Source: Cyanidiococcus yangmingshanensis
Lineage: Eukaryota > Rhodophyta > Bangiophyceae > Cyanidiales > Cyanidiaceae
Direction: 5' to 3'
DNA length: 64,000 nt
Assembly (NCBI GenBank): GCA_013995675.1
Contig: VWRR01000020.1
Coordinates: 62,001-126,000 of the forward strand
The notes under the pieces were generated by a model, which worked only from the letters and a program-made list of their open reading frames with translations, was not told where the DNA came from and searched no databases. Each line of letters opens with the position of its first letter. Position 1 is the first letter of the stretch. A program made the translations under genes and the position numbers. Shown here piece after piece: positions 44,853 to 57,300 of the stretch.

Positions 44853-45248
44853 ATGCCTCACCCGAGGGACATCATCCCTAAAAGCGCGACAGCGTCTACT
44901 ACAAGTTCCTCATCCGCGAATCAACGTTTCGACCTTGAGCAGCTAGCAACGCCAACGCACGCGATAGAGAAAAGACTTGCGCAATCACCAACAAGCCCAG
45001 CCTGGTCTGCCTTCGGAATCTTTTTCTTGGAACTGATCGAACTTGCATCACGGCAAGTTCAGGACCGCCGGCTCGCGGTTCAGCGTTTGGTGTCGAGCCT
45101 GGTTTGGATGTTGTTGGGATCCATCGATTACGTTACAACCTCCTCGGAGGCTGTTGACGTTCCAGATCAAACACCGCCAACTCGATGGCCAAGTCGTTGC
45201 TACCTCTTCGACCCGTCGGACGAATACGACGTATCCGACAAAATCTGA
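44853..45248 (+). CDS. Possible small hypothetical protein
   Basis: A 131-residue frame from ATG 44853, 200 bp after EPSP synthase. A Ser/Thr-rich head is followed by a helical segment (FGIFFLELIELASRQVQDRR and LAVQRLVSSLVWMLLGSID) that may contain an amphipathic or membrane-associated helix, then an acidic tail. No family recognised. It could be a real short gene or an open stretch downstream of EPSP synthase. Confidence 0.4.
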   Translation: MPHPRDIIPKSATASTTSSSSANQRFDLEQLATPTHAIEKRLAQSPTSPAWSAFGIFFLELIELASRQVQDRRLAVQRLVSSLVWMLLGSIDYVTTSSEAVDVPDQTPPTRWPSRCYLFDPSDEYDVSDKI

Positions 45249-45520
45249 GGATTGAAAGCGGTTGCTGGAACCACATTTCTTGAAGCCGAATCGATCCGAC
45301 AAATGAAACGAGTTTCCCAAGCAACTACGCTGCTCGGAGAGGGAGCGTTTCGTATCGAACATCGAATGAGTGGCCTCAGTCCAAGCCATGAGATGGACGC
45401 CAAGCCCGAGTGCTGAAATGGGCATGATCACTGTCTTACCGTTCTCACCAACGTCACTGGAATGTTGTTCGCTCCCGTGTGACGATGTGAACACAATCGC
45501 TTCATTTAGGTGCCTGACAC

Positions 45521-47578
45521 TTACCCAGAATGGTTCTTGAGATGTTGCAGTGCATCGGCTGCCATCTGTTCATCCCAAGAGGCAGTGACATAATGATCGG
45601 CATGTCCGGTGCTTTCTGTCACGTGCGTGTCTTTGGCGATACCTAAATCCGTCGGTTTCTTCCCAGCATCTAACCGCTTCGCAGCGTCTACCAGAAGCAA
45701 AGCATTTGCGGCTGGTACAGTCGTCGACGGTGGAGGTGATGGCGTCACAGTACCATACGACGAGGAGTGCTGGCGACGCATCGCTTCGCTCAGGTCAAGT
45801 ACACGCGGCACGTTTGCTGCAGCGTTCGTCTGGCTGGCCACTGGTGTGCCGGGGTAGAGCGCATCTCGTCTTCCAGAGGTGCTAACGGTTGGCGTAGCGG
45901 CCATGGATCCGGCGCGAGTGCCCGCCGTGGTTGACGGAGTCGCCTCGGTACGAAACGTCACTGCTGGCGATGGGCCAGCCCTTGATCGTGTTGGCGAGAC
46001 AAGCGAAACGCCTCTCGCGCTAGCCATAAAGGATGCATGTTGCGGCTTGGGATAGTGTGCGTCTGGTTGGAGCTCTGCCTGTTGTCTGCTCGTTGCAACC
46101 GGCAAGTGCGAGGACGTCCCCGCGCCCCGATGCGGCAGTTTCTGACGCGATTGCAGACGGGCCAATGCCTCGACTGCTGGTGCTCGTTCACTTGGGGGTG
46201 TCTTGGAATGATCCATCCAAACATGTTGAACCTGAGCGACCATGTTCATATTTCGGCCATACATTGGATTGGGCGAGCGGACCATCAACCAGGGCGCAGA
46301 CGATGGCGACTGAACGCCTGCACCAGCCAACGACTCGTCCGATCCAGGACGCTTCGGGAGTTTGCTACCAGCGGGCGTTGCTAATGGTGACTGGCCCTCG
46401 CGACCCATTCCGCTGGCCATGAAACCACTTCGCCATGTCAGAGGCGGTGTCCGCGGAGATGCCTGCAACGATGAAGACGTTGATGCCGCTCGTGAAGGTG
46501 TATCACCGTCGGGCTCCGAACGCTTCGATCGACGCGGCCTGCTCGTACCTGGTGATCCGCCAGGTCCCTCGCCTGAAGATCGTTTCCGCCAGGTCCGTGC
46601 CTTCTCCAAAACCGCCTCCAAACCGATGTTCCGAATACTCTCCTCAGTCAAGACGCCAGCCTCTATCATTTCAGTGAGGGAGCTCTTTGTTGGAGTGCCG
46701 CTGGCTCCTTTCTGATGTGAGAATGAAATTCCCAGCTCCGCAAGCACAAGTCGTTCACGGGCCTGAGTCAGTTCAGTGCTGCCCTCGTAGTTGCGACAAT
46801 TCGAACAACGACAAGACGCACTACAGAACACGCCATTCTGAAAACATTCACAGTATTTTTTGAGACACTGGCTACGTAGACACGAACAACCCTTGATGTG
46901 GTGAGCATGCCGCTGTGCAGCCATCTTGATGGTTGGAGTCGTTAGATTCGCCCCTACGACAAGTTTGCTGTCTGCCCGGTCACCTTTCGATTCGAGCACT
47001 TCACTAGGACCACTTCTTTCCATACTGGGCGCATTGCTGGCACGCTCTGACACGCCTCTCGAGTTGCAAGCGCTCGCCGCCTCCGACACAACCACCTTGG
47101 AACGAAACGCGTGCGGGTTCCGCTCCAATGAAGCGCGAATCGCGCTCTGTCGTAACCCCTCATATGCCGGACGGTTAAGACAATTCGTGCAGTGGCAACC
47201 TTCACAATAGATGCCAGCGGCGAAACAGTCACAATAAAGTTTCAAACACTTGGAGTTTTTGCAGTTGCAGGGCTTTCGCGGCCGCGTCACGCCAGCCGCA
47301 CTCGAAGCAGTGCTCGTTCGACCAGCGGTTGCAATCGTTTTATCCCCCAGCGCCGTTATTGTGGAATCAGCTCTGGCTTCATGAGATGCCACGTGCGCTG
47401 AGGCGTCTACAGACGAGGTGGCTATTGGAGAAGCCCCTGGTTGCAACGTCGGCGCCGACACTGGGCTGGTGTCCCCGCCCTCATCAGTGACATTCACACC
47501 AACGTGATCAGCTTGTGGCCCGTCAAGACCTTGCCGCGATGGCTGCTCAGCAGGTTCCCCACCTGCTGCGGCCGTCAT
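45521..47578 (-). CDS. Tesmin/TSO1-like CXC (LIN54-type) DNA-binding protein
   Basis: Proteins of this family bind CHR-type promoter elements and, in animals and plants, work in DREAM-type cell-cycle complexes. Two cysteine-rich CXC repeats are complete: KPCNCKNSKCLKLYCDCFAA (with CEGCHCTNC after it), starting near residue 102, and GCSCLRSQCLKKYCECFQNG (with CSASCRCSNC after it), starting near residue 230. Between them are the RNPHAFRSK element typical of the linker and a Ser-rich stretch. The remaining 400 residues are Ser/Pro/Thr/Ala-rich and probably disordered. I chose ATG 47578 (685 residues) over the open upstream codons, which lack an ATG. No frame change. Confidence 0.92.
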   Translation of the reverse strand: MTAAAGGEPAEQPSRQGLDGPQADHVGVNVTDEGGDTSPVSAPTLQPGASPIATSSVDASAHVASHEARADSTITALGDKTIATAGRTSTASSAAGVTRPRKPCNCKNSKCLKLYCDCFAAGIYCEGCHCTNCLNRPAYEGLRQSAIRASLERNPHAFRSKVVVSEAASACNSRGVSERASNAPSMERSGPSEVLESKGDRADSKLVVGANLTTPTIKMAAQRHAHHIKGCSCLRSQCLKKYCECFQNGVFCSASCRCSNCRNYEGSTELTQARERLVLAELGISFSHQKGASGTPTKSSLTEMIEAGVLTEESIRNIGLEAVLEKARTWRKRSSGEGPGGSPGTSRPRRSKRSEPDGDTPSRAASTSSSLQASPRTPPLTWRSGFMASGMGREGQSPLATPAGSKLPKRPGSDESLAGAGVQSPSSAPWLMVRSPNPMYGRNMNMVAQVQHVWMDHSKTPPSERAPAVEALARLQSRQKLPHRGAGTSSHLPVATSRQQAELQPDAHYPKPQHASFMASARGVSLVSPTRSRAGPSPAVTFRTEATPSTTAGTRAGSMAATPTVSTSGRRDALYPGTPVASQTNAAANVPRVLDLSEAMRRQHSSSYGTVTPSPPPSTTVPAANALLLVDAAKRLDAGKKPTDLGIAKDTHVTESTGHADHYVTASWDEQMAADALQHLKNHSG

Positions 47579-49140
47579 CAACCTGAACCCGAACCTTGAC
47601 CCCACAGCTGTGCAGATGGCTACGGTGAACGGTCCCTGTCAGCTCCGTAGAGCCCATTCGTTCGAGGGCCCGCCCCCGACATGCTTCGAACTTTCAAAAG
47701 TTGAAAGGAATCCCTAAACTCTCCATCAGCGAGGGAATTCCGTATTCAAGATCCCGCCCATAAGGGAATGGCTTGTCGACCTCCCTGGAACGTTTCAAAC
47801 TTGAAAGGAATCCCTAAACTCTCCATCAGCGAGGGAATTCCGTATTCAAGATCCCGCCCATAAGGGAATGGCTTGTCGACCTCCCTGGAACGTTCCAAAC
47901 TTGAAAGGAATCCCTAAACTCTCCATCAGCGAGGGAATTCCGTATTCAAGATCCCGCCCATAAGGGAATGGCTTGTGGGTCCGGGAACAAACGTTTGCAA
48001 CCGCGTCGCGGTCAGCGCGCTGACAGATTCATGCGTCGCATCCATATCGTTGTCACGCTCGTCAACGGCGCACACCACGACTACTGGCATACGATCGTCC
48101 ATCACCGAGTGCTAGGATGCACTCGTGCTGATCGGCGTCTCGTTTCGGGTGGCGGGAATGAGAATGCTGGTCGTTTAGCGTAGACCACTCGCCATTGATT
48201 TGCCACAGACGGTGCATCGGCGACCTCTATAACCGGTCGAAACCGAGAGCGTTATGTCTATTCTGGAATTCCCCCAGGTCACGAGACCATCGAACGGCTG
48301 ACGATTGATGCGTGCCATCGGGCGCGTCGGCGTGCACCCATGCAGCCAGCCTGAGAATCCAACGAGGCACGCACACGTCCAATAACACTGTCTTGCAAGG
48401 TACTTTTCAGCAGTCTGAACCAGGTTTTGTGGATATCCTTGATCGATTCATGGTTGGCGTGGGAACCTCTATTCCACACAATGCTGGACGGGTTGACGAT
48501 GCTTGGCGGACATCGTACACGTTCGGCACCGGGCTGGCCCCTCGCAGCGGCATTCGGGTAAGACATAGCAAGACTGCTTTGCTGCGGCTCGTGCCTAGTC
48601 CTCAAATCCGATAAAGGTGAGCACGGACCTGGGACGGATATCAGAGCGCCTGGAATAAGGGATAGAGTCCGCGCTTGACGTTGATGTATCCCAAGTCTGT
48701 GCAGACCTGCACGAAGATGATAGGGAACGCTGTCGAGCGCCATGCTCGCGTCGACTGTGCAGGCCACGGGCGGTTGATGTTGCGGAGACATTCGCGCCTC
48801 GGACGACCATGCGCTTGCCCCAAACGCCAGCGATGCCCTTTCTCCGGATGTTGGATGAATCTCAATTTCGGCATGGGTACGACCCGAAAACGCATCCACG
48901 AACGGATCCATATCTTTACCTTCATCAGGTGACAGTTGGAAGCCCAGCTTTCGACTCACCGACTTGCTAGGAAAAAGTATCGGTCCAGCTTTCCAAAATA
49001 TTCGCCCTCAGCCTGACCTTGTACGCCACCAACCGATCAACCGAAACGACCGCCATGCCAATTGAAATGTATTTGCGAGTCCATGCGTCTGCAGTGCAGG
49101 TTCTCGCTACGAGCCCGTTGGTTGCACCGCATGCCATCAA
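47579..49140. other. Intergenic region holding a 100-bp tandem array
   Basis: Between the start of the CXC gene and the 3' end of ornithine decarboxylase (both minus). The array is listed separately. A minus-strand frame at 48279-48911 is open for about 210 codons but has no recognisable features. Confidence 0.4.
47690..47976. repeat. 100-bp tandem array, nearly three copies
   Basis: Three almost identical units start with TTGAAAGGAATCCC at 47701, 47801 and 47901. Each contains the palindrome GGAATTCC and CGCCCATAAGGGAATGGCTT. At the unit boundary TTTCAAACTTGAAA forms a short inverted repeat (arms TTTCAA/TTGAAA, with one mismatch at the third boundary). Near-identity suggests recent expansion. 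The array starts about 110 bp upstream of the CXC-protein gene. Confidence 0.95.
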
Positions 49141-51586
49141 TCACGTATCTGACGCGGACGGTGATCCTTCATTCGGGTGCGCTGCTTCAGAGGCCGATAC
49201 GCGCTCGCCACTCGTTGATGTCTTGGAGCCAGCTTTTGACTGGGCGGAAAATAAGCGCGTCCAACGAAGACGTTGTTGTACAGCGAGACGACGGAGTGTG
49301 ACCAGCTCAGCAGTGACCGACTCGGCCTCCTGGTTGCGACCCCAGACCAGCGCATACGAGCTCGAGGGACTCATGCCACAGACATAGAAACATGGGGGCG
49401 GCGTGAAACCATTAAATCCGCCCGCCAGGCTCAGCGTGTATGCACCCATTCCAGTCCACCAGAGCCAGTCACCAATTTGGAGTGGCTGCGGCAAAATGAC
49501 ATCCCGGCGCACGACGTCTAGCGAATCACAGGTTGGTCCGAAAATCGTGCACCGAACGGGATGCAGCACACCCGTTTCTGCTGCATGTGGTGTGACCGGC
49601 TCTGGGAGCAGCAGACGAGGTGTGAAGGTCACACCAAGCAAGGCCGCATCTTTGAAGCTGCCGTACATGCCGTCTCCGATGTAGTAATCCATGCCTCGGC
49701 TACCAGTGGCGGTCTCCTTCATGTTTCGCTCGGCGTGTTTCGGGCGTGCGCTGATAACCTGCGTCACCAAAATTTGGGCAGCGCCCACAAAATAACGCCC
49801 GGGCTCAGCAATCACATCCACACCGCTCGACGCTGGGAAGAGCTCCTCCAGCGCAGGTCCGAGGCGCGAGGCGATCTCCGGAAACGTGATCGGCGCGTCC
49901 CCGTCATGAGCAGGAAATCCGCCACCGATATCAAGAATCGACATTGGCTCTCCGAGGATCAGTTCAGCTTGGTCGAAGACCTTGCGGGCATCCTGGAGTG
50001 CTTGATAATAGGCGGCGAAAGATCGTGCGCCGCTGCCCACATGAAAGGCAACGCCCACGACCCGAACGCCGAGTTCGCGAGCAACGCGCAAAAGCTCCGG
50101 CACATCCTCCAGTGATGTTCCGTATTTGCTGCTCAGCGGGCACAAGGAATCTTGATCGTGCGTGGCGATACGAAGAAGGAGCCGCGGCACCGGAATCGAA
50201 TTCTGGTTGTTGTTGCTGCTGTTGTTGCTCGCACTACCATGGCTGCTGTGGAAACCGCTCGGGCTGGTGTTACCGGACACGCAACCATGATGGCCACCCG
50301 GGCTGCCTAGGCCAGTGCCGGCTGCCTTGCAAGCTGCCCAGTAGACATCTCGCACCTTGTAAAGCTCCAGCTCATTGTCAAACGTCATCAGAGAGACGCC
50401 GTATTTTTCCAAGGCATAGCGGACTTGTTGGGGCGCCTTGCACGGATTCGCGTACACAATCCGACGTGGATCAACGCCGAGACCACCGAAACCCACACCG
50501 CCCACTGCGATTCCCTTCTCCTTTCCGGAAGTGGCCAGCGCCGCACACGTCTCCATGACGAGATCAATTTCGGTGCGGGATGCACAATCGAAGCCGCAAC
50601 CCAACGCCGCGAGGACAGCAACGATGCTTCGATCCGGATTGCACTTGACCGCGTAGTGCGGCCGAACCCGTGGCAATAGACGGCGGAACTGCCAGTACTG
50701 ACGAGCCACATGCCCCAGATCGACGACGTAAAACGCCGACAGATCCGGTGATAAACGGGTATACTGAGCGTGACTTGCAGTTGGTTTCCCCGTGATGATC
50801 GCCCGGGCGTACGCAGCCATGGCCGCTGCCGATGGCGAGATCGTATGATCTCCACCAATGTGATGGCCGTCTGGCGTCGCCGACGTCTCCAATCCAGGAT
50901 CCGATTGCATGATCATCTCCGCTTCGTCTGTCCAACAGTCGGTCTCGCTGAACCCTGGCTGGGTCGCCTCGCTGTCCGCAGCACAAGTGCCCGACTCTGG
51001 CTGTCCACTGGCTCCGAGTCCATCCGTCACTGTCTCATCAGTCCTGGATCGGAGTTCGCCAAAGAGGGAGACCTCTGGCAGAACAAGGCGGTCAACAGAT
51101 GCTCCAGGCATCGCAGTCATGATGCGCTCGAGAAAGTCCTCCTCGGACGGATCCAACGGGCCACTCACGTGGCGGCTCCGGCTCAACAACTGTTGTTGTC
51201 TAAGGTTTTGCGTCACCTGATCGGAGACTGAGCGTCGAACTGGTCGACCAAAGCCGCTTTTCCGAAGAGCTCCCGGGGATATCGGTGGCGTGTAGCCAAT
51301 ACCATGGCCCCGAAAAGAGTGCGCCAAACTGCGCAAATAGGTCCGAGTCATCTTTCGAGAGCGATGCTGGCAAAGAGCGCGCGGTCGACACCGCAAGGCC
51401 TCCCCCACGACCATGCGCCGACGGCCCCATGAGAAGCGCCTGCTTGCCAGCGTTGCGATCACCGCTCGAACTGGAGAGCGCTTGGATAGATGACGGCTCG
51501 ACCAGGTCGTCTACATCATCGGCGCCGACGCGACCCGAAGCAACCCGCATCTGTAGCGAGTGCGCACGCGACTGAGAAGATTGCAT
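49141..51586 (-). CDS. ODC1: Ornithine decarboxylase (one frame change)
   Basis: This PLP enzyme makes putrescine from ornithine. The barrel domain has the PLP lysine in HYAVKCNPD, FDCASRTEID, the FHVGSG loop, ILDIGGGFP and AEPGRYFVGAAQ; the C-terminal domain has the catalytic cysteine in GPTCDSLDVV and GAYTLS. The Cys-Asp pair points to ornithine, not diaminopimelate or arginine. Two additions are unusual: an N-terminal extension of roughly 270 residues, and a Gly/His/Ser/Asn-rich insert (SNNSSNNNQNS) inside the barrel. The extension is split by a frame change at a GGGG run (plus-strand CCCC at 51308-51311); one base fewer joins FSG to HGIGYTPP. From ATG 51586 the corrected length is 814 residues. 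Confidence 0.9.
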
Positions 51587-54339
51587 CAAAAAATCAAACT
51601 CACTCAGTCTAATCAACGGAACGATAATAAAGAGCAGTTTCACCTAAAACGAACTTGTCGGCTGCGACGAGCCGCACGCTAACGCAAACCTGGACTCGTG
51701 CAGAAGCAACAACACCGGTCCTCCCGATAGCGCCAGCGACGCCCTAGATATCCTGCTGGATAACCTCCAAAGCACAAATGACCGCGAATCGACTCGATGT
51801 GACCCGAACAGGCACCTCGGCGCTTGCAGTGACCGGTGCGTCCGCGAGCGTTCTCTACTGTCTGCCACCCTGTTCCCACAAAGTTCATGACACTCTACCA
51901 CGTTCCCAGCGCGTGTGATTCACGCCAGTTGCAGCAGCAACAGCGTTCCTGTAACGATTCCAGTTTCTAGCGAGCCAAGCCTTGAGCGTTTTAACGCACG
52001 CAAACAGCGTGACCGAGGCAATATACCCGACTATTTGGGACGCACGCACGCACGCACGCACGCCATCGATCGCGATGGACGGCAGACAGCGACGACGATG
52101 GCGTGTGCGGGCGCCGCGTGTCGCCACCTGCAGTGCGGCGCGGACACACGCATCCGAATGAGGCGGCATCCGTTCCCCGCAGTTACGCTGAACCGCCTCT
52201 ACGCTTCCAATCGAGATCCGTATCGACGTTAAAGTTCAGAAGTATACCTGTTTTTTTGGATCGGGAGCACGATCGGTATTTAGATCCAGAGCCGTAGCAG
52301 TCATGGAAAGCGCAACACACGATGTGGATGGCCACAGCCTCTCCATGCACGAGGTCATCAAGGTTGATCCCTCCCAACGACATGATTCGAACATGCGTCG
52401 CCTCGCGCGCACCATCAGCAACCATTTCTGCATGCGCATCGGTACGGCTACATGCGTGCATGCGTGTATGCAGGCGATCGGGCCCATGGAGCGATTCCGA
52501 TCGCCACCACCGTGGCACTGCTCCTCGGTGACGGGTTGTCGACGTGGCCAGTTTCTTTTCGGTGAACGTTTCGCTAATCCACAGCATGGGGAAGAATTCG
52601 GACAGAGGCGATCTCGATGATCGCGACTTTATGGAGTTCACGGTTCCGATTGCTGGCGCGAACTCGGTTTCTGCGGTTGCGGGATTCGGTGGCGTGTTGC
52701 GCGCCTTGGACGTGCTGTGCGCGACCGACCATCACGTGAAATGACCAGAATTGGACATCCGTGCGTCTCTTGGTGACGCCTCGCAGGCGCGGCCGTCTGG
52801 CCCAGCGACCAGCCCGTTTTCGTAATGCTCGCTTCTCATGGAATATGCAGTGCGTTTGTGGAACGATCTCGTTCTGTATGCTGGAAATGGTGTGATGCAA
52901 CGACCTCTGAGAAGTTGATGATGACGTCTGGTGTTGAGGAATTCGGCAAAGCTTTGGACACGAGGGGCATGATTGTACACGTACAGCGATGAGTCTGGGC
53001 ACAAAGCACGCGCGTACGTGTCCTCCAATTCATACGATTTTGCGCCGATGGATTCCACGTGTTTCTCCGAATGAAATGGAATGTTTTCAGCGGCATCTTG
53101 CCTGTCAGACCAGCCATGCTGCACGAACATCTAACCAGTTTCTGACGAGGAGCCATCCAAAACCAATTGAGAATAGACTCCGCAGCCAGTCTTGCTCGCA
53201 CCGTACCTGACCTGGTTGCGGAGACAAGCGCTGCAACAACGCCAGAATTGCGTCCTCGAAATCGCATCGAACGCACCTTGGTTCGTTTGTCTATTGAGCG
53301 CACGAAAATACCTCTGTGCGTACGCACCTTCGATGGCTCCGCCAAACCGAGGCGATTCACACGCCGCTACCGCGCACCACCGATCTAGCCCGTCTCCGCA
53401 ATGGATGCAAATGAAACATACCCTACTTGCCTGTTCATGCGAGCCAGGGACTCGAAGCGCAGCTGTTCATTCTTGCAGTCGGTTGCACGTTGTGGAGACC
53501 GCCACCGCGATCCCTACGACCACGACTCGAGCTCTCGAGATGAACCCGAACACGTACTCCAGGAGTCGTAGTCACGACGAGGTGCGCGTCATCGGTGCCA
53601 TCGAGTCGCCATGATAGATCCCTCCATAGGCGTATCGATCGTGTCAAGGAAACAACCAGGATCCTTCTTTTTGCTGTCCTCGCTCGTCGTTCATTGGCGG
53701 CGGTCCCAGCAAAGCGTCCTCGTTTAAGCGCAACCGACCCTTCCATACAGAATGTTTGGAGCTCGACAGTACCAGAACGGATTCGTCCATGTACCTTGTC
53801 TTTCTCGCGCCAGAATCCATGTATCTGAGCACAGCGCTGCCAGCATCACCTGCAACGATCAGCATGCAAGTCTCCGCAAACAATCAGTTACAGGCATTCA
53901 TCCAGTGTCGGGTCGACACGGAGGCACCTGGCGTCTGTTGCTGGTCACCCAAGTGCTTCGCGAACGCTCGCAACCGACTGAAGCCGGACCGAGCAGCGCA
54001 GGCGCTCCGTTCCAAGCTAGCGAACAGTCTGGCGGCGCTCCTGGGAGTCTGCGTTGATCTTCACGTGCCCATCATGCCTCAGTTAAAATGACAAGCAGCA
54101 GCACTGGAAAAAGCGCCCCTCAGCGTCCCCAAGTCGTCAAGTATTCCTAACGACACGTCCGTACAGGTTGGGACCAGACGCGTGCCTCCGTTGCTTGCAG
54201 AAACGGTGTATTTCTTCAAAAAAACCTTTCGTCGCTTGAATCATTTTATTCTCGCCATTGAATTCAAACCCATCGACACTCTAAATACTGGTCCTTTGAC
54301 GATCAAGCGAGTTCCTAGCGAGGCAGTTCGGGTCGTCGC
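51587..54339. other. Long divergent intergenic region, about 2.75 kb
   Basis: The longest gene-free stretch in the window, between the starts of ornithine decarboxylase (minus) and the SABRE-like gene (plus). It has an (ACGC)n tract at 52041-52062. Frames of 100-170 codons on both strands overlap one another and lack motifs. It may hold a non-coding RNA or an unrecognised gene. Confidence 0.4.
52041..52062. repeat. (CGCA)n microsatellite
   Basis: Five to six tandem copies of the same tetranucleotide as at 21.4 kb, in intergenic DNA. Confidence 0.9.
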
Positions 54340-57300
54340 ATGCGAACGAACCGTTTAGAATGCCCGAGACGAGCCGCTTGTCCTGTTACCGCTCGTGGTG
54401 CTCGTCCGAAACTCGTCGCGCCTTGGCCTTCACGAGGCCAGTCTACGCAGCCACAGCTTTCCATCTCCATGCAGAGAGCACTTTTTCGCGGCATCTCCAG
54501 TAGCTTGCTCTGTCGAGGGGCGCTACGCTTCTTGCTTCGGCTCGGAGGCAGCTGGAGAGGCACGAACGCAAACTGGCTCCGGAAACTGGGACGTGTCGGT
54601 TTGGTCCTCTTCGGCAGCTGGTTGCTTTTGTTATTTTTGGGAGAAGTACTGGCGGCGTGTATAGAGCTCGTGATTCAGACGCTAGCTTTGTTCAGTGCGC
54701 AAGTTCGGGTTGACGATGACGATGAGCGCGTTCCTCGCTGGCGAGCGATGACTCGGCGCCTGGCCAAAACTGTTCGAGTCCCGGCATCTTTGGGCTCGCT
54801 GACTCGATTCCGAATCGGCTTCGGTACGCGGATCGCGTTCTGCTGGGGTGTAGCTTCCTTCAGACCATGGGCTGGAGCGGACGAACAGGTGTTTCGCACG
54901 ACGAGTGTTGACCCTGGTGCCCTCGTTGGAAGCGGAACGAAAACAGGTGCACTAGGCCGCAAGCCTGACCCCAGACTGGATACCACAACTGCGTTGCGTC
55001 CATGAACGCGACTCCAGGAGTACACTTCCTGGCTCGAGACGACCCTGTCTGGGCATGGGGCTTTCCATTCCGTTTCTCGAGGTCGCGTTTGGAACAAAGG
55101 CATCGGATGCGAACGAGCAACCATATGGCATTCAGGGAAACGGAACTGCGATTTCGCTCCAAGCTGAGCGACTGTATATACCGCTTACCGCTATCGTTGC
55201 TCTTCTGGCTCGGTATCTTTGCCGAGCACTGCTTGAGCAGGTCGAGGGGGTGGTCAGTCCGCCGCTGGGGCGCTTCCGGCGACGAACAATACCAAATCCG
55301 GCGCGAACTCTATTTCGACAGTTGCTGCGTCTGCTCATTCTTCTCTTGAGCAGTTTCATGACGGGCGTTCGTGCTGCCCAAGTGGCCTCGGTGACGATCT
55401 CTTCCAGCATTCACGAACAGGGGATCCTAATGATCCAGCGCGTGGAATGCGAACTCGACCAGAGAGCATCGACGCTCCATTTGCATGGACGATACGGCCT
55501 ATGTGCCAAACCGAAACGCTCCAGCGATGCAAACGCTGATGAAGGTCTTGCGAGAGCCTTTCTGAGAGCGCTGCGAGGAACTGAGTCGGCTCAGCAGTAT
55601 GCTGGCATGGGCAGTCTTTGGTTGTATCCATCTGCGAAGATGTCTCGAGGATCGCGTCACTCGCTGTGACCAGAATGCCAGCATTGTTGCCTGGCATGAT
55701 GCCTGGCAACAGGACTGTGGTTTGGCAGTGCTCGGACACACCCATGGTATCTATCGCTCGCGTCCGACGGCGCAAAATGCAGTCGACGCAACATCGGAAC
55801 TGGCAGAGGCTCTGGACTCGTCTGCGTCAACACCACCATTATCAGCTCGAAGGAATGCTGATTTACAGTTTGAGATGGGTGGTGTCGGTCTCGAACTCAG
55901 TTTTGAACACATCCTTGGGTTGCTGCAGGAGTATGGATCGCGTTGGCTCCGTCATCGGAAGCAACGCTCAAGGACAAGGCGTCTTGGACGTGCTCGTTCC
56001 AATTCGGGAACGACGCTATTGCGGAAACTCTCCCGTCTCTCTATCTCGCTGCGCTTAACGAACATCAAACTGGATTTTATCGGAGATCAAGATGAAGTTC
56101 GTTTGGATGCCTCCGAACTGGAGCTCTTCCTTGACCGCAGTCGTGCAACTCCAGTAGAAAACACTGGATCTAACTTTTCAGCCGAGGCTCAGTACATTGC
56201 CAAATCGCTGCATACCCGTCTCGAGCAGTGCAAAGCCGTCCTGCTTCATAGACACATCTCCATAGAGCGCCATGAGGATACATCACCCGAGCAATCGACG
56301 TTGCGTGCAGCACTCAGCTGTGGAGGTGTCTACGGCTCCCTCCAAGAGGTCACGCTACAAAAGATCGGTCTTCGACTCGGTACTCATCAACTCCTGGGGA
56401 TGGCACAGATCGACCTTGTTCGGGATCAGCGACAGGTGCGACTTTTGTCGCCACACCTAGACTGGTGTCCTGATGTGCATGATATGCTCCTTGACCTCCG
56501 AAGCCGCTGGCAAGAGCTCTTACCCCTTCTGGATGAGTATTTCGGCTCGACCCGAGCAACAGGATCCAAATCGAATGAGGTCGCAGAAGCGCACGCCACC
56601 AACTCATGGCATCTCTGCATTCAGGGGGACGCACGTGCTTGGGGACGCTTCCCCCAACGGAAACAACTCTGGCGTTATCTTCAGTGACCTGCAGTTACCA
56701 CTGAGGCGACCGTGGTGTCCCTCTGTCGAGCGCCTCTCCTGGTTCGTAGACGAGCGGGCCATGGGTCATGCCACCAAGGTATCCTTCTGGATTCACTGGA
56801 CCAAGGAGCGACGCCTCATCGAAGCACACACGAGTTTCATGCGTTTCCAGATGCCTCATGGTTTCCGTTTCGTCCAACAATACAACCTCTTTCTGGCTCA
56901 TCTAAGACTCTATTTCCGATATCGAAAGGAGCTCCGTCAGCCAGCGAGTCTCGTGAACGAACCACAACCGGCTGCATCGACCGAAGCGACGAGTGTCTCC
57001 ACCGAGGCCCCAAGAAAATCCATCTTTCCAAACCTGGATATTCGGGCTGAGCATGCCGAGTTTGTACTCTGCGACCATGAACTCGAACGTTGGTACAATC
57101 AACATTGGCTTGTGATGCTCGATGAACGAATGGAGCGAACGTTGCGAGAACGTCTCGCCCAGAGCAGTGTCGGTCCTCGACGCAAGCATCATGAGCACCT
57201 GGCTGACGAGCTGGCCCGCCAGCATGCGCAGCTCTATGTGCAACGGATGCAAAAGTGGCAACAACAACAACAACAACAACAGTCGCATAGGCTCAACGAC

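Noticed and set aside
48279-48911. Minus-strand frame of about 210 codons next to the 100-bp array
   Set aside because: The upstream end lacks an ATG, the residues are rich in Ser/Pro/Arg without pattern, and other frames in the same DNA look equally plausible.
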